NCBI GenBank assembly: GCA_036265815.1
Contig: DATAOI010000047.1
Coordinates: 1-64,000, forward strand
Origin: Gemmatimonadales bacterium
GTDB lineage: Bacteria > Gemmatimonadota > Gemmatimonadetes > Gemmatimonadales > GWC2-71-9
Reading direction: 5' to 3'
Length of the DNA stretch: 64,000 nt
Shown here: in pieces, positions 35,778 through 42,949 of the stretch
Layout: every line of letters begins with the position of its first letter
Position numbering within the stretch: the stretch's first letter is position 1
Notes under the pieces: generated by a model
The model's database searches: none
Told to the model about the DNA's origin: nothing
The model's input: the letters and a program-made list of their open reading frames with translations, nothing else
Program-made: the position numbers and the translations under genes

Positions 35778-36545
35778 CTATGCTGTGGGAGGTGACGGCT
35801 TGCCGTCGAGTGCCAGCTCCAGGATGCGGAACGGCGGCTGGTCGGGGTAGAGCCGCTGCAGCAGGCCGAGCGACACGTTGTACACCGGCACGTTCCCCAT
35901 GGTCCGACCTTCCGGACTCCCGTGGTGCGCGTGGCCATGAAACACCGCATCGACCGGGTACCGGGTGAGCGGCTCCTCCAACCGGCTGGAGCCGAGGTAG
36001 GGGTAGATCTCGCGGGGCTCGCCTTCAACCGTGCCCTCGATCGGGGAGTAGTGCAGCAGCACCACCCGCCGCCGGGTGCGAAGCCGGCTCAGCGCGGTCT
36101 CCAGCTTGAGCGCCTCGTTCAGCGCCTCGTGTACGAACCGCTTGATGATCTCCTCGCCCCAGGGCCCCAGGGCGCCACGCCCGAAGCCTCCCGCAAAGCC
36201 CTTCACACCCGCGAACCCCACGCCCTGCACCTCGCAGGCGTCGCCATCCAGCACCCGTACGCCGGCGTCGCAGAGGATCTGGCTCAGCTCGGCGACCTTG
36301 CCGAGCTCGTAGTCGTGGTTGCCCAGGACGGCGACGGTGGGAATCGTGACGGAGGTGAGCGCTCGAGCCAGCGCCCTCGCCTCGTCCGGCTCGCCGCGAT
36401 CGGTCAGATCGCCGCACAGCGCGAGCACGTCCGCCCGCTCCGCCAGCTGCTCGAAGATGGCTCGCAGCGGCGGGCCCGAGCCGGCGTGGCCGAAGTGGAG
36501 GTCGGCGACCGCGGCGATGCGGATGGTCTCGGGAGGCTTGGTCAT
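35778..36545 (-). CDS. Calcineurin-like metallophosphoesterase
   Basis: A 255-residue enzyme with the full metallophosphoesterase set: AVADLHFGH (DxH), LCGDLTDRG (GDxxD), LGNHDYE (GNHD), VLLHYSP and VFHGHAHHGS (GHxH). The start ATG 36545 (MTKPPETIRIAAVADLH) places the DxH motif near residue 17, as usual; a longer reading to 36671 would run through the promoter of the next gene. It may hydrolyse a phosphodiester or a nucleotide; the substrate is unknown. Convergent with aspA. Confidence 0.92.
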   Translation of the reverse strand: MTKPPETIRIAAVADLHFGHAGSGPPLRAIFEQLAERADVLALCGDLTDRGEPDEARALARALTSVTIPTVAVLGNHDYELGKVAELSQILCDAGVRVLDGDACEVQGVGFAGVKGFAGGFGRGALGPWGEEIIKRFVHEALNEALKLETALSRLRTRRRVVLLHYSPIEGTVEGEPREIYPYLGSSRLEEPLTRYPVDAVFHGHAHHGSPEGRTMGNVPVYNVSLGLLQRLYPDQPPFRILELALDGKPSPPTA

Positions 36546-36654
36546 GGGCGTCCAATCAACCCCGACCCCTACTCCGGAGCGGTGATCCCCGCCACAACCG
36601 GTCCGGACCCGGCCATGGTATGATGATCTCCCCCCCAAGGCGGAGGAGGCTGGG

Positions 36655-37458
36655 ATGGCGATGTCGCCCACGCAGTCCCTGGTCGAAACCCCATCGCGAG
36701 CCTACTACCGGCAGGCGATGGACGTGCTCCGGCGCGCCGATGTGCCGTTCCTGGTCGGGGGGGCGTTCGCGTTTCTGCACCAGGCGGGCATCGATCGGTC
36801 CACCAAGGATCTCGACCTCTTCGTCCGGCCCCGGGACGTGCACCGGCTGCTGGACGCCTGCACGGCGGCGGGCTACCAGGCGGAGCTGGTCTCCCATTGG
36901 CTGGCCAAGATTCGCTCACCGGACGGCTTCATCGACGTGATCTTCAGCTCCGGGAACGGGCTTGCGGTCGTGGACGACCAATGGTTCGAGCACGCCAGGG
37001 AGGAGAACGTGCTCGGGGTGAACGTGCTGGTGGCACCGGCCGAGGAGAGCCTGTGGTCCAAGGCGTTCGTCATGGAGCGGGAGCGGTTCGATGGCGCCGA
37101 CGTCGCCCACATCATTCTCGCCTATGGGGAGCGGCTCGATTGGGATCGTCTGCTGGAGCGCTTCGGGGCGTACTGGCGGGTGCTGTTCGCCCATCTGGTG
37201 CTGTTCGGATTCATCTATCCCAGCGCGCGCTCGCGGGTGCCTGTCAGAGTCATGGAGACCTTGCTTGCCCGCCTCCAGTCCGAGCTCCACTCGCCCGACT
37301 CCGACGAGCCGGTCTGCAACGGCACCCTCCTCAGCTGGTCGCAATATCTGGGCGATGTCCTGGGGGGAAACTTCCGGGACGGCAGGATCCGGCCCTACGG
37401 CAACATGTCCCCCGAGGAGGTGGCGCGCTGGACCTCGGCCGAGAAGGAGAAGAAGTAG
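36655..37458 (+). CDS. Nucleotidyltransferase-fold protein (MNT-like)
   Basis: A 267-residue protein whose first 110 residues match a minimal nucleotidyltransferase fold: FLVGGAFAFLHQAGIDRSTK followed by DLDLFVRP, that is GG, then the DxD metal pair. The rest (AEESLWSKAFVMERERFDGA and beyond) is a helical domain shared with uncharacterised relatives. It lies alone, with GGAGGAGG upstream of the ATG and a TATGAT -10-like box at 36619. No partner HEPN or antitoxin gene is next to it, so a toxin-antitoxin role is not supported. The molecule it modifies is unknown. Confidence 0.85.
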   Translation: MAMSPTQSLVETPSRAYYRQAMDVLRRADVPFLVGGAFAFLHQAGIDRSTKDLDLFVRPRDVHRLLDACTAAGYQAELVSHWLAKIRSPDGFIDVIFSSGNGLAVVDDQWFEHAREENVLGVNVLVAPAEESLWSKAFVMERERFDGADVAHIILAYGERLDWDRLLERFGAYWRVLFAHLVLFGFIYPSARSRVPVRVMETLLARLQSELHSPDSDEPVCNGTLLSWSQYLGDVLGGNFRDGRIRPYGNMSPEEVARWTSAEKEKK

Positions 37459-37474
37459 GCCGATCCGGTGGCCA

Positions 37475-37503
37475 TTGATACCCGATCTTCCCGGCATCAT
37501 ATT
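37475..37503 (+). promoter_or_regulatory. Promoter of the Rrf2 regulator gene, predicted leaderless
   Basis: TTGATA (37475-37480) and CATATT (37498-37503) are separated by 17 bp. The ATG of the regulator gene is at 37512, so transcription would start at or within a base or two of the start codon. No Shine-Dalgarno sequence precedes the ATG (TTCCTCTCCT). Confidence 0.5.
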
Positions 37504-37511
37504 CCTCTCCT

Positions 37512-37970
37512 ATGCGGGTCACTACCTGGACCGAGTACAGCCTGATCATCTCGCTTCATCTCGCCCGCCGGGGCAGCACCGGCGGCGGCCCGGTGGCCGC
37601 CCGGGAGCTGGCCGACATCGAAAAGCTTCCGGCCGACTACGTCGAACAGATCCTGCTGCGCTTGAGGCGCGCCGGGCTGGTGGAGAGCGTGCGCGGCGCC
37701 AAAGGCGGGTACTACCTCGCCAAGGACCCCGCGGCCATCTCCGTGAGAAACATCATGACCGCGTCGGAGCGCCAGACGTTTGAAGTCAATTGCGAAAGCC
37801 ATCCGGTGGACGCCGCGCGATGTAGCCCCGATGCCACCTGTAGCATCCGGCCGGTCTGGCATGCCCTCCAGCAGCGGGTGGATGAGCTGTTGGAGAGCGT
37901 CAGTCTCGCCGACCTGATGAAACAGGAACTCCGGGTCCAGGAGCTGGTCGGGATCTCGTCGGCGAGTTAG
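37512..37970 (+). CDS. Rrf2-family transcriptional regulator with a three-cysteine cluster
   Basis: A 152-residue regulator with the Rrf2 winged helix-turn-helix (RELADIEKLPADYVEQILLR and the wing SVRGAKGGYYLAKDP). Cys94, Cys104 and Cys110 (NCESHPVDAARC and then DATC) recall the three [2Fe-2S] ligands of IscR, with wider first spacing. It stands directly upstream of a cysM-mec-cysO/moeZ operon, separated by a terminator, so it is likely to sense Fe-S or sulfur status and control cysteine synthesis, in the manner of IscR or CymR (inference). Confidence 0.92.
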   Translation: MRVTTWTEYSLIISLHLARRGSTGGGPVAARELADIEKLPADYVEQILLRLRRAGLVESVRGAKGGYYLAKDPAAISVRNIMTASERQTFEVNCESHPVDAARCSPDATCSIRPVWHALQQRVDELLESVSLADLMKQELRVQELVGISSAS

Positions 37971-37991
37971 CGCATCGCGCCCCTCGCCCGC

Positions 37992-38017
37992 AACCCGACC
38001 CCACGGTCGGGTTTTTT
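37992..38017 (+). terminator. Intrinsic terminator after the Rrf2 gene
   Basis: AACCCGACC pairs perfectly with GGTCGGGTT around the loop CCAC, followed by six or more T residues (GTTTTTTCG). It lies 22 bases past the stop and 18-20 bases before the cysM start, with cysM's GGGAGG placed right after it. The position suits attenuation or processing control between regulator and operon. Confidence 0.85.
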
Positions 38018-38034
38018 CGTTTGGGAGGATGCTG

Positions 38035-38958
38035 ATGACTGCGGTACGGCCACTTTCGGCGCAGAGGGAGCCGGCTCTCTGGCAGGCGGTGGGGAACACC
38101 CCCCTCCTGGCGGTCGATGTGCCTGAAGGGCGGGGCCGCCTCTGGCTCAAGGCCGAATGGCTCAACCCCGGTGGAAGCGTCAAGGACCGGACGGCGCGGG
38201 CCATCCTGCGCGACGCGCTCCGTCGGGGCGAGCTTCCCGCTCGCCGGCTGCTGGATGCCTCCAGCGGAAACACCGGGATCGCCTATGCCATGCTGGGCGC
38301 CGCGGCTCGCGTCGGGGTCACCGTCTGCGTGCCCGCCAACGCCAGCCCCGAGCGGCGCGCGCTGCTGGAGGTGTACGGCGCCGAGGTCGTCCTGACCGAT
38401 CGGCTGGAGGGCACCGATGGCGCCGTCAAGCGGGCCCGGGAACTGGCCGCCTCCGAGCCAGCCAAGTACTTCTACGCCGATCAATACAGCAATCCCGCCA
38501 ATGCCCAGGCCCACCGTGAGACCACCGGACCGGAGATCTGGAGCCAGACCGGGGGACGGATCACCCACTTCGTGGCCGCCATGGGCACCACGGGAACCAT
38601 GATGGGGACAGGGGGGTATCTGAAGGACAGGAGTCCGGGGGTGACCCTGGTCGGCGTGCAGCCGAACTCGCCCTATCACGGACTGGAAGGCTTGAAGCAC
38701 CTGGCCACGACAGCGGAGCCCCCGGCCTTGTACGATCCCACGGTACCCGATCTGGTGGCTGAGATCCCCACCGAGACCGCGGACGCCACCTCCCGCTGGC
38801 TTGCCCGGAACGGCATCCTGGTGGGCTGGTCGGCGGGAGCCGCGGTCGCGGCCGCACGAGATATCCTTCGGCGTGAGCCCGACGGCGTCGTCGTCGTCAT
38901 CGGCTGTGACACGGGGGCCCGCTACCTGAGCGAGCCCCACCGCTGGGAGGAGCGATGA
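38035..38958 (+). CDS. cysM: Cysteine synthase, CysM type
   Basis: A 307-residue PLP enzyme of the cysteine synthase family. Lys50 in LNPGGSVKDRTA is the PLP lysine; SSGNTGIAYAMLG binds the substrate carboxylate and MGTTGTMMGTGGYL the phosphate. ATG 38035 is chosen over 38029 because GGGAGG sits 6 nt upstream. Its neighbours are a Mec-type protease and a CysO/MoeZ fusion, the set that in Mycobacterium tuberculosis makes cysteine from O-phosphoserine and protein-bound thiocarboxylate. A role like that of mycobacterial CysM is therefore the best call; ordinary O-acetylserine use cannot be excluded. Confidence 0.92.
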   Translation: MTAVRPLSAQREPALWQAVGNTPLLAVDVPEGRGRLWLKAEWLNPGGSVKDRTARAILRDALRRGELPARRLLDASSGNTGIAYAMLGAAARVGVTVCVPANASPERRALLEVYGAEVVLTDRLEGTDGAVKRARELAASEPAKYFYADQYSNPANAQAHRETTGPEIWSQTGGRITHFVAAMGTTGTMMGTGGYLKDRSPGVTLVGVQPNSPYHGLEGLKHLATTAEPPALYDPTVPDLVAEIPTETADATSRWLARNGILVGWSAGAAVAAARDILRREPDGVVVVIGCDTGARYLSEPHRWEER

Positions 38959-39386
38959 CCCTTCGGTTGCCGGCCCAGCTCATCGAGGCCATCCGGGAGC
39001 ACGGGGAGCGGGCGTATCCTTCCGAGTGCTGCGGCGTCCTCGTCGGGCGCCTGGATGGCGATGGTGTGAAGGAAGTGACTCGGCTGGCCCCCGCGGTGAA
39101 CCGGCGCACCGATGATCCGCACCGGTATCTCATCGCGCCCGACGACCTGAGGCGGCTCGAGTCGACGCTCCGGACCGAAGGCCTCGAGGTCGTCGGCTAC
39201 TACCATTCCCACCCCGACCATCCGGCGGTCCCGTCGGCGTTCGATGCCGAGCACGCCTGGCCCTGGTACAGTTATCTGATCGTCAGCGTCGAAGGCGGGC
39301 GCGGCACCGAGGTCGCCAGTTGGCTGCTGGACGACGAGCGCCCCATCATGCATCCCGAGCCACTCGAAGTGCCCAGCGAGGTGTGA
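38955..39386 (+). CDS. mec: M67 (JAMM/MPN) metalloprotease, Mec-like
   Basis: A 143-residue JAMM-domain zinc peptidase. Zinc ligands His84 and His86 and Asp97 lie in YYHSHPDHPAVPSAFDAEHA, and the catalytic Glu24 is in YPSECCGVLVG. In M. tuberculosis the homologue Mec+ cuts cysteine off the CysO C-terminus after CysM has attached it. The gene begins inside cysM (ATGA) and lies 2 nt before the CysO/MoeZ fusion gene, so all three are co-translated. Here it may also have to cut the fusion itself to expose the carrier's Gly-Gly end (inference). Confidence 0.92.
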   Translation: MTLRLPAQLIEAIREHGERAYPSECCGVLVGRLDGDGVKEVTRLAPAVNRRTDDPHRYLIAPDDLRRLESTLRTEGLEVVGYYHSHPDHPAVPSAFDAEHAWPWYSYLIVSVEGGRGTEVASWLLDDERPIMHPEPLEVPSEV

Positions 39387-39388
39387 CC

Positions 39389-40822
39389 ATGGCTGTGACC
39401 GTTTCCATTCCCACTCCCCTTCGAGGGTTCACCGGCGGGCACGATGCGCTGGAGCTGCCCGGTCGTACCGTGGGCGAAGTGCTCGATGGGCTGCTGGTGG
39501 CCCACTCCGGCCTCAAGCGGCACCTGGTGCAGGACGACGGCCGGCTGCGGAACTTCGTCAACCTCTACCTCAACGACACCGACATCCGTCAGCTCGAGTC
39601 CACCGCCACTCCGGTGCGAGAGGGCGACGTGCTGACCATCGTCCCCAGCATCGCAGGGGGGCGGCCGGCGGTGGAGACGGCGCTGCCCAAGCTCTCCCAC
39701 GCGGAGATCCTGCGCTATTCCCGCCATCTCCTCCTTCCAGAAGTCGGGGTGGAGGGTCAGCGGAAGCTCAAGGCCGCGAGAGTGCTCACCATCGGCGCCG
39801 GCGGGCTGGGCTCACCGCTCTCACTCTACCTCGCCGCGGCAGGCGTCGGCACCATCGGGATCGTGGACTTCGACGTCGTGGATCTGACCAACCTGCAACG
39901 GCAGATCGTGCACGGCACCTCCACGCTCGGTCACTCGAAGCTGGAGTCCGCCAAGGCCCGACTCACCGATCTCAATCCCAATGTCTCGGTGGAGACCCAC
40001 GAAGCCCGGCTCACGTCGGAGAACGCGCTCGACCTGTTCAGGGAATACGACATCGTGGTCGACGGGACCGACAACTTCCCCACCCGCTATCTGGTCAACG
40101 ACGCCTGCGTGCTGCTGGGCAAGCCCAACGTCTATGGCAGCATCTTCCGGTTCGAGGGGCAGGCCTCCCTGTTCTACGCCAAGGAAGGTCCCTGCTACCG
40201 GTGCCTCTACTCCGAGCCGCCGCCGCCGGGACTGGTGCCTAGCTGCGCCGAAGGCGGTGTCCTGGGGGTCCTGCCCGGCATCATCGGCAGCATCCAGGCC
40301 CTGGAGACGATCAAGTGGATCATCGGCGCCGGCAACACGCTTATCGGCCGCCTGGTCCTGTTCGACGCGCTCAAGCTCCGTTTCCGGGAGCTCAAGCTGC
40401 GGAAGGATCCCAACTGCCCGATCTGCGGAGACCGCCCGACCATCCACGAGCTGATCGACTATCAGGCTTTCTGCGGAATCGGGGCGGAGCCGGATTACAC
40501 CGGACTGGAGATCTCGGTCGAGGAGTTCGCCCGCGAGCGGGAGGCCAAGGGGGACGAGCTGGTCCTGATCGATGTCCGCGAGCCCCACGAGTGGGAGATC
40601 AGCCACATCGAGGGCGCCCGGCTCATTCCGCTGAGCCAGCTTCCCGACCGCCTGGGCGAGTTGGACGGACATGCCGAGATCGTCACCCAGTGCCATCACG
40701 GTGCACGGTCGATGAAGGCGCTGGAGATCCTGCGGGGCGCCGGCTTCGGCAAGGTGCGGAACCTGGCCGGGGGCATCGACGCATGGGCCGAGCGGATCGA
40801 GCCGGGGATGGCAAGGTACTAG
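39389..40822 (+). CDS. Triple fusion: CysO/MoaD-like carrier, MoeB/ThiF E1-like enzyme, rhodanese
   Basis: A 477-residue protein with three domains. Residues 1-91 form a ubiquitin-like sulfur carrier (VTVSIPTPLRGFTGGHDALE ... ILTIVPSIAGG style end, with the diglycine at 90-91). Residues about 100-345 are a ThiF/MoeB adenylyltransferase: GAGGLGSPLSLYLAAAGVG, the zinc pairs CYRC and CPIC, and CAEGGVLGVLPGIIGS. Residues about 370-475 are a rhodanese domain with active Cys435 in TQCHHGARS. Carrier, activating enzyme and sulfur donor are thus one chain; in M. tuberculosis CysO and MoeZ are separate. Because the Gly-Gly is internal, thiocarboxylate formation needs proteolysis or a separate carrier. 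Confidence 0.92.
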   Translation: MAVTVSIPTPLRGFTGGHDALELPGRTVGEVLDGLLVAHSGLKRHLVQDDGRLRNFVNLYLNDTDIRQLESTATPVREGDVLTIVPSIAGGRPAVETALPKLSHAEILRYSRHLLLPEVGVEGQRKLKAARVLTIGAGGLGSPLSLYLAAAGVGTIGIVDFDVVDLTNLQRQIVHGTSTLGHSKLESAKARLTDLNPNVSVETHEARLTSENALDLFREYDIVVDGTDNFPTRYLVNDACVLLGKPNVYGSIFRFEGQASLFYAKEGPCYRCLYSEPPPPGLVPSCAEGGVLGVLPGIIGSIQALETIKWIIGAGNTLIGRLVLFDALKLRFRELKLRKDPNCPICGDRPTIHELIDYQAFCGIGAEPDYTGLEISVEEFAREREAKGDELVLIDVREPHEWEISHIEGARLIPLSQLPDRLGELDGHAEIVTQCHHGARSMKALEILRGAGFGKVRNLAGGIDAWAERIEPGMARY

Positions 40823-40829
40823 GGAGGGT

Positions 40830-40874
40830 GGCAAGGGCGGCAAGGACGGTAAAGACGGCAAGGACGGCAGGGAG
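40830..40874. repeat. Five 9-bp tandem repeats, consensus GGCAAGGAC
   Basis: Units GGCAAGGGC, GGCAAGGAC, GGTAAAGAC, GGCAAGGAC and GGCAGGGAG run without gaps from 40830 to 40874, directly after the fusion-gene stop. In frame they would encode G-K-D triplets, but no coding frame uses them. They form the left arm of the palindrome described next. Confidence 0.85.
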
Positions 40875-40977
40875 CGAACGTACACACGGAGCGAACGCAC
40901 AAAAACGAGAGGAGGGCGGGCCGTGGTGAGACGACCTCCCGTCCTCTCGTTTCTTCCTTGCCGTCCTTGCCGCCCTT
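40833..40977. repeat. Nested imperfect palindrome between the fusion gene and tRNA-Leu
   Basis: AAGGGCGGCAAGGACGG at 40833-40849 is the reverse complement of CCGTCCTTGCCGCCCTT at 40961-40977, and inside it AAACGAGAGGA near 40908 pairs with TCCTCTCGTTT near 40943-40953. The two nested arms could fold the whole 145 bp into a cruciform. Between them GGAGCGAACG occurs twice. It has no coding capacity and no terminator-like T-tract on either side. Confidence 0.75.
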
Positions 40978-40983
40978 CCCCCA

Positions 40984-41067
40984 TGCCGAAGGCGGGACTC
41001 GAACCCGCACGGGCTTGCGCCCACTGCGCCCTGAACGCAGCGCGTCTACCAGTTCCACCACTTCGGC
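40984..41067 (-). tRNA. tRNA-Leu (anticodon CAG)
   Basis: On the minus strand the sequence runs from GCCGAAGTGGTGGAAC to CCCGCCTTCGGC plus discriminator A. All arms are seen: the 7-bp acceptor GCCGAAG/CTTCGGC, a D-loop with GGTAGA, the anticodon stem CTGCG/CGCAG around TTCAGGG (anticodon CAG, codon CUG), a long class II variable arm GGGC-GCAA-GCCC, and the T-arm GCGGG-TTCGAGT-CCCGC. CCA is not encoded (the next bases are TGG). Confidence 0.97.
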
Positions 41068-41226
41068 GAGGGCGCAAAGCTAGCGCGCCGCAGGAGCAGA
41101 ATCAACCCACATCCGACCCCCTCAAAGGTTGTGGGCTTCCGGAAACGAGACGTGATATCTCGATATCGGAAGCCGGCCTCCGGGAGCGATCACGGCTGAG
41201 CCAGTCCTAGCCAGGTCCTCATCGGG

Positions 41227-41255
41227 TTGACCCTCCCGAAGTGGTGGCCTATCCT
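41227..41255 (+). promoter_or_regulatory. Promoter of the smpB operon
   Basis: TTGACC (41227-41232) and TATCCT (41250-41255) are separated by exactly 17 bp, a near-consensus sigma-70-type promoter. Transcription would start near 41262, only about 12 nt before the SmpB GTG. This supports GTG 41274 over the upstream GTG 41241, which lies between the two boxes. Confidence 0.75.
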
Positions 41256-41273
41256 TTGCTTAGGAATGGCGAC

Positions 41274-41759
41274 GTGACCCGCGAGACTCCCCCACCCGAT
41301 GAGCGCAGGCAGTCGGTCGCCCGGAACCCGAAGGCGACCCACGACTACCACATTCTCGAGACGTGGGAGTCGGGGATCGTGCTGACCGGGACCGAGGTCA
41401 AGTCGCTCCGCAATGGGAAGGCCTCCATCAAGGAGGCCTACGCCAGAGTGCGGAGGGGCGAGGTGTTCCTGGAGGGCATGAACATCACTCCGTACGAGCA
41501 GGGCAATCGCTACAATCACGATCCGGTCCGGTCCCGCAAGCTCCTCCTCCATCGCCGGGAGATCGAGAAGCTCATCGGCGCGGTGGAGCAGCGGGGACTG
41601 ACCCTGGTGCCGCTCGAGCTCTACTTCAAGAATGGACGCGCCAAGGTGGTCCTCGCTCTCGGCCGGGGCAAGAAGCAGCACGACAAGCGCGAGGACCTCA
41701 AGCGGCGGGCAGAGGAGCGGGAGATGGCGCGGGCGGTCTCGGTTCGGGGCCGCCGATGA
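41274..41759 (+). CDS. smpB: SsrA-binding protein SmpB
   Basis: A 161-residue SmpB, the tmRNA partner that rescues stalled ribosomes. Family landmarks are NPKATHDYHILETWESGIVL, TGTEVKSLRNGKASIKEAYA, GEVFLEGMNITPYEQGN and the basic tail GRGKKQHDKREDLKRR. GTG 41274 follows AGGA by 8 nt and lies just downstream of the predicted transcription start. I found no tmRNA gene beside it. Its stop overlaps the next start as ATGA. Confidence 0.96.
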   Translation: MTRETPPPDERRQSVARNPKATHDYHILETWESGIVLTGTEVKSLRNGKASIKEAYARVRRGEVFLEGMNITPYEQGNRYNHDPVRSRKLLLHRREIEKLIGAVEQRGLTLVPLELYFKNGRAKVVLALGRGKKQHDKREDLKRRAEEREMARAVSVRGRR

Positions 41760-42949
41760 TCGCCACGCTTGGCCTCTTCGCCGTCCTGCTCGGTAGCACG
41801 GTTCCCCGTGAGGTGACGGTGAGTGGCACCCGGGGAGACACCCGAGTGCCGGTCAGTCTGGACGCCTCCGGCGCGCCCGTGCTCTCGGCAGCCCGGCTGC
41901 TGACCGCGTTGAGCGGCACCGTCCGGATCGACAGCGGATGGGCCGAAGTGACGGTGGCGCACCAGCCGTTCCGATTCCTGGTGGGGGCGCCGCTGTTCGT
42001 GTTCAGCAGCCAGCTCCGCCCCCTGGCCGGGCCGGCGTCGCTTTCCCGGGACAGCCTGTTCCTTCCCTTTCAATTTGTCGCCGAGATTCTGCCGTACTAT
42101 TTGGGAGAGCGGTACCGCTACGATGGTCGCACCGGCCGGCTCCGGGATCTCGGCGCGCCGGCGCCCGCGGCGCCGGCGCGGACGGCCGTGGCCCGCATGA
42201 GCAACGGACTCCACCCGGGTCACGTCGTCACTATCGACCCCGGACATGGGGGTGTCGATCCGGGCAACCCCGGCGTCTTCTTCCCCCGGGGCACCCGAGA
42301 AAAGGATGTGACCCTCCAGGTGGGCCTGCTGCTGCGCGAGGAGCTACGCCGGCGCGGCATCGGCGTCATCATGACCCGCACCACCGACACCCTGATCGCC
42401 TTGGGAGACCGGGGCGGCTACTGCAGCGAGGCCTGCGACGTGTTCGTCAGCCTCCACGTGAACTCGCTGGCGCGCCGGCCCGGCTATACCGACGTGCGCG
42501 GCTACGAGACCTTCTTCCTGGCCGAAGCCAAGACCGAGGACGCCGCCCGGGTGGCCAAGATGGAGAACGATGCCGTGCGCTTCGAGGCCGACCCGAGTGA
42601 GATCGGTACGGTCGGCGGCCTCGACTTCATTCTCAAGGACCTGCAGCAGAACGAGCATCTCCGCGAATCCGCTCGGATGGCCGAGCTGGTACAGCGCGGG
42701 CTCGGCACCGTGCACACCGGTGAAAGCCGGGGGGTCAAGCAGGCTGGGTTCATGGTCCTGACCACCGCACGTCGGCCCGCCATTCTGGTCGAGATGGGAT
42801 ACAGCACCAATCCCCAGGACGGGCGCTTCCTGACGGCGCGCTCCAGCCAGAAGGCCCTCGCGTCGGCCGTGGCCGATGCCATCGTCGAGTACCTGCACGA
42901 ATACGAGCGAAAGACGGAGACCTCGGCCGACTCGGGGACCCGCCGATGA
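41756..42949 (+). CDS. N-acetylmuramoyl-L-alanine amidase (AmiC-like, amidase_3)
   Basis: A 397-residue secreted amidase. A short signal peptide (IATLGLFAVLLGSTVPREVT) precedes a copper-amine-oxidase-N-like or AMIN-type beta domain (about 25-135, LFLPFQFVAEILPYYLGERY). The C-terminal amidase_3 domain has zinc ligands His in TIDPGHGGVDPGNPG, Glu in the following helix region, and His in VFVSLHVNSLA, with catalytic Glu in ILVEMGYSTN. It cuts the lactyl-peptide bond between MurNAc and the stem peptide, as in cell separation. It starts within the smpB stop and overlaps the next gene by 4 nt. Confidence 0.93.
   Translation: MIATLGLFAVLLGSTVPREVTVSGTRGDTRVPVSLDASGAPVLSAARLLTALSGTVRIDSGWAEVTVAHQPFRFLVGAPLFVFSSQLRPLAGPASLSRDSLFLPFQFVAEILPYYLGERYRYDGRTGRLRDLGAPAPAAPARTAVARMSNGLHPGHVVTIDPGHGGVDPGNPGVFFPRGTREKDVTLQVGLLLREELRRRGIGVIMTRTTDTLIALGDRGGYCSEACDVFVSLHVNSLARRPGYTDVRGYETFFLAEAKTEDAARVAKMENDAVRFEADPSEIGTVGGLDFILKDLQQNEHLRESARMAELVQRGLGTVHTGESRGVKQAGFMVLTTARRPAILVEMGYSTNPQDGRFLTARSSQKALASAVADAIVEYLHEYERKTETSADSGTRR

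Noticed and set aside
36655-37458. Toxin-antitoxin pair from the nucleotidyltransferase-fold protein
   Set aside because: No HEPN partner or other small overlapping gene; the gene is single and 267 residues long.
40830-40874. CRISPR array
   Set aside because: Repeats are 9 bp with no spacers; no cas genes are near.
41068-41226. tmRNA gene (ssrA) next to smpB
   Set aside because: No tRNA-Ala-like acceptor pair or tag reading frame could be found in this short stretch.
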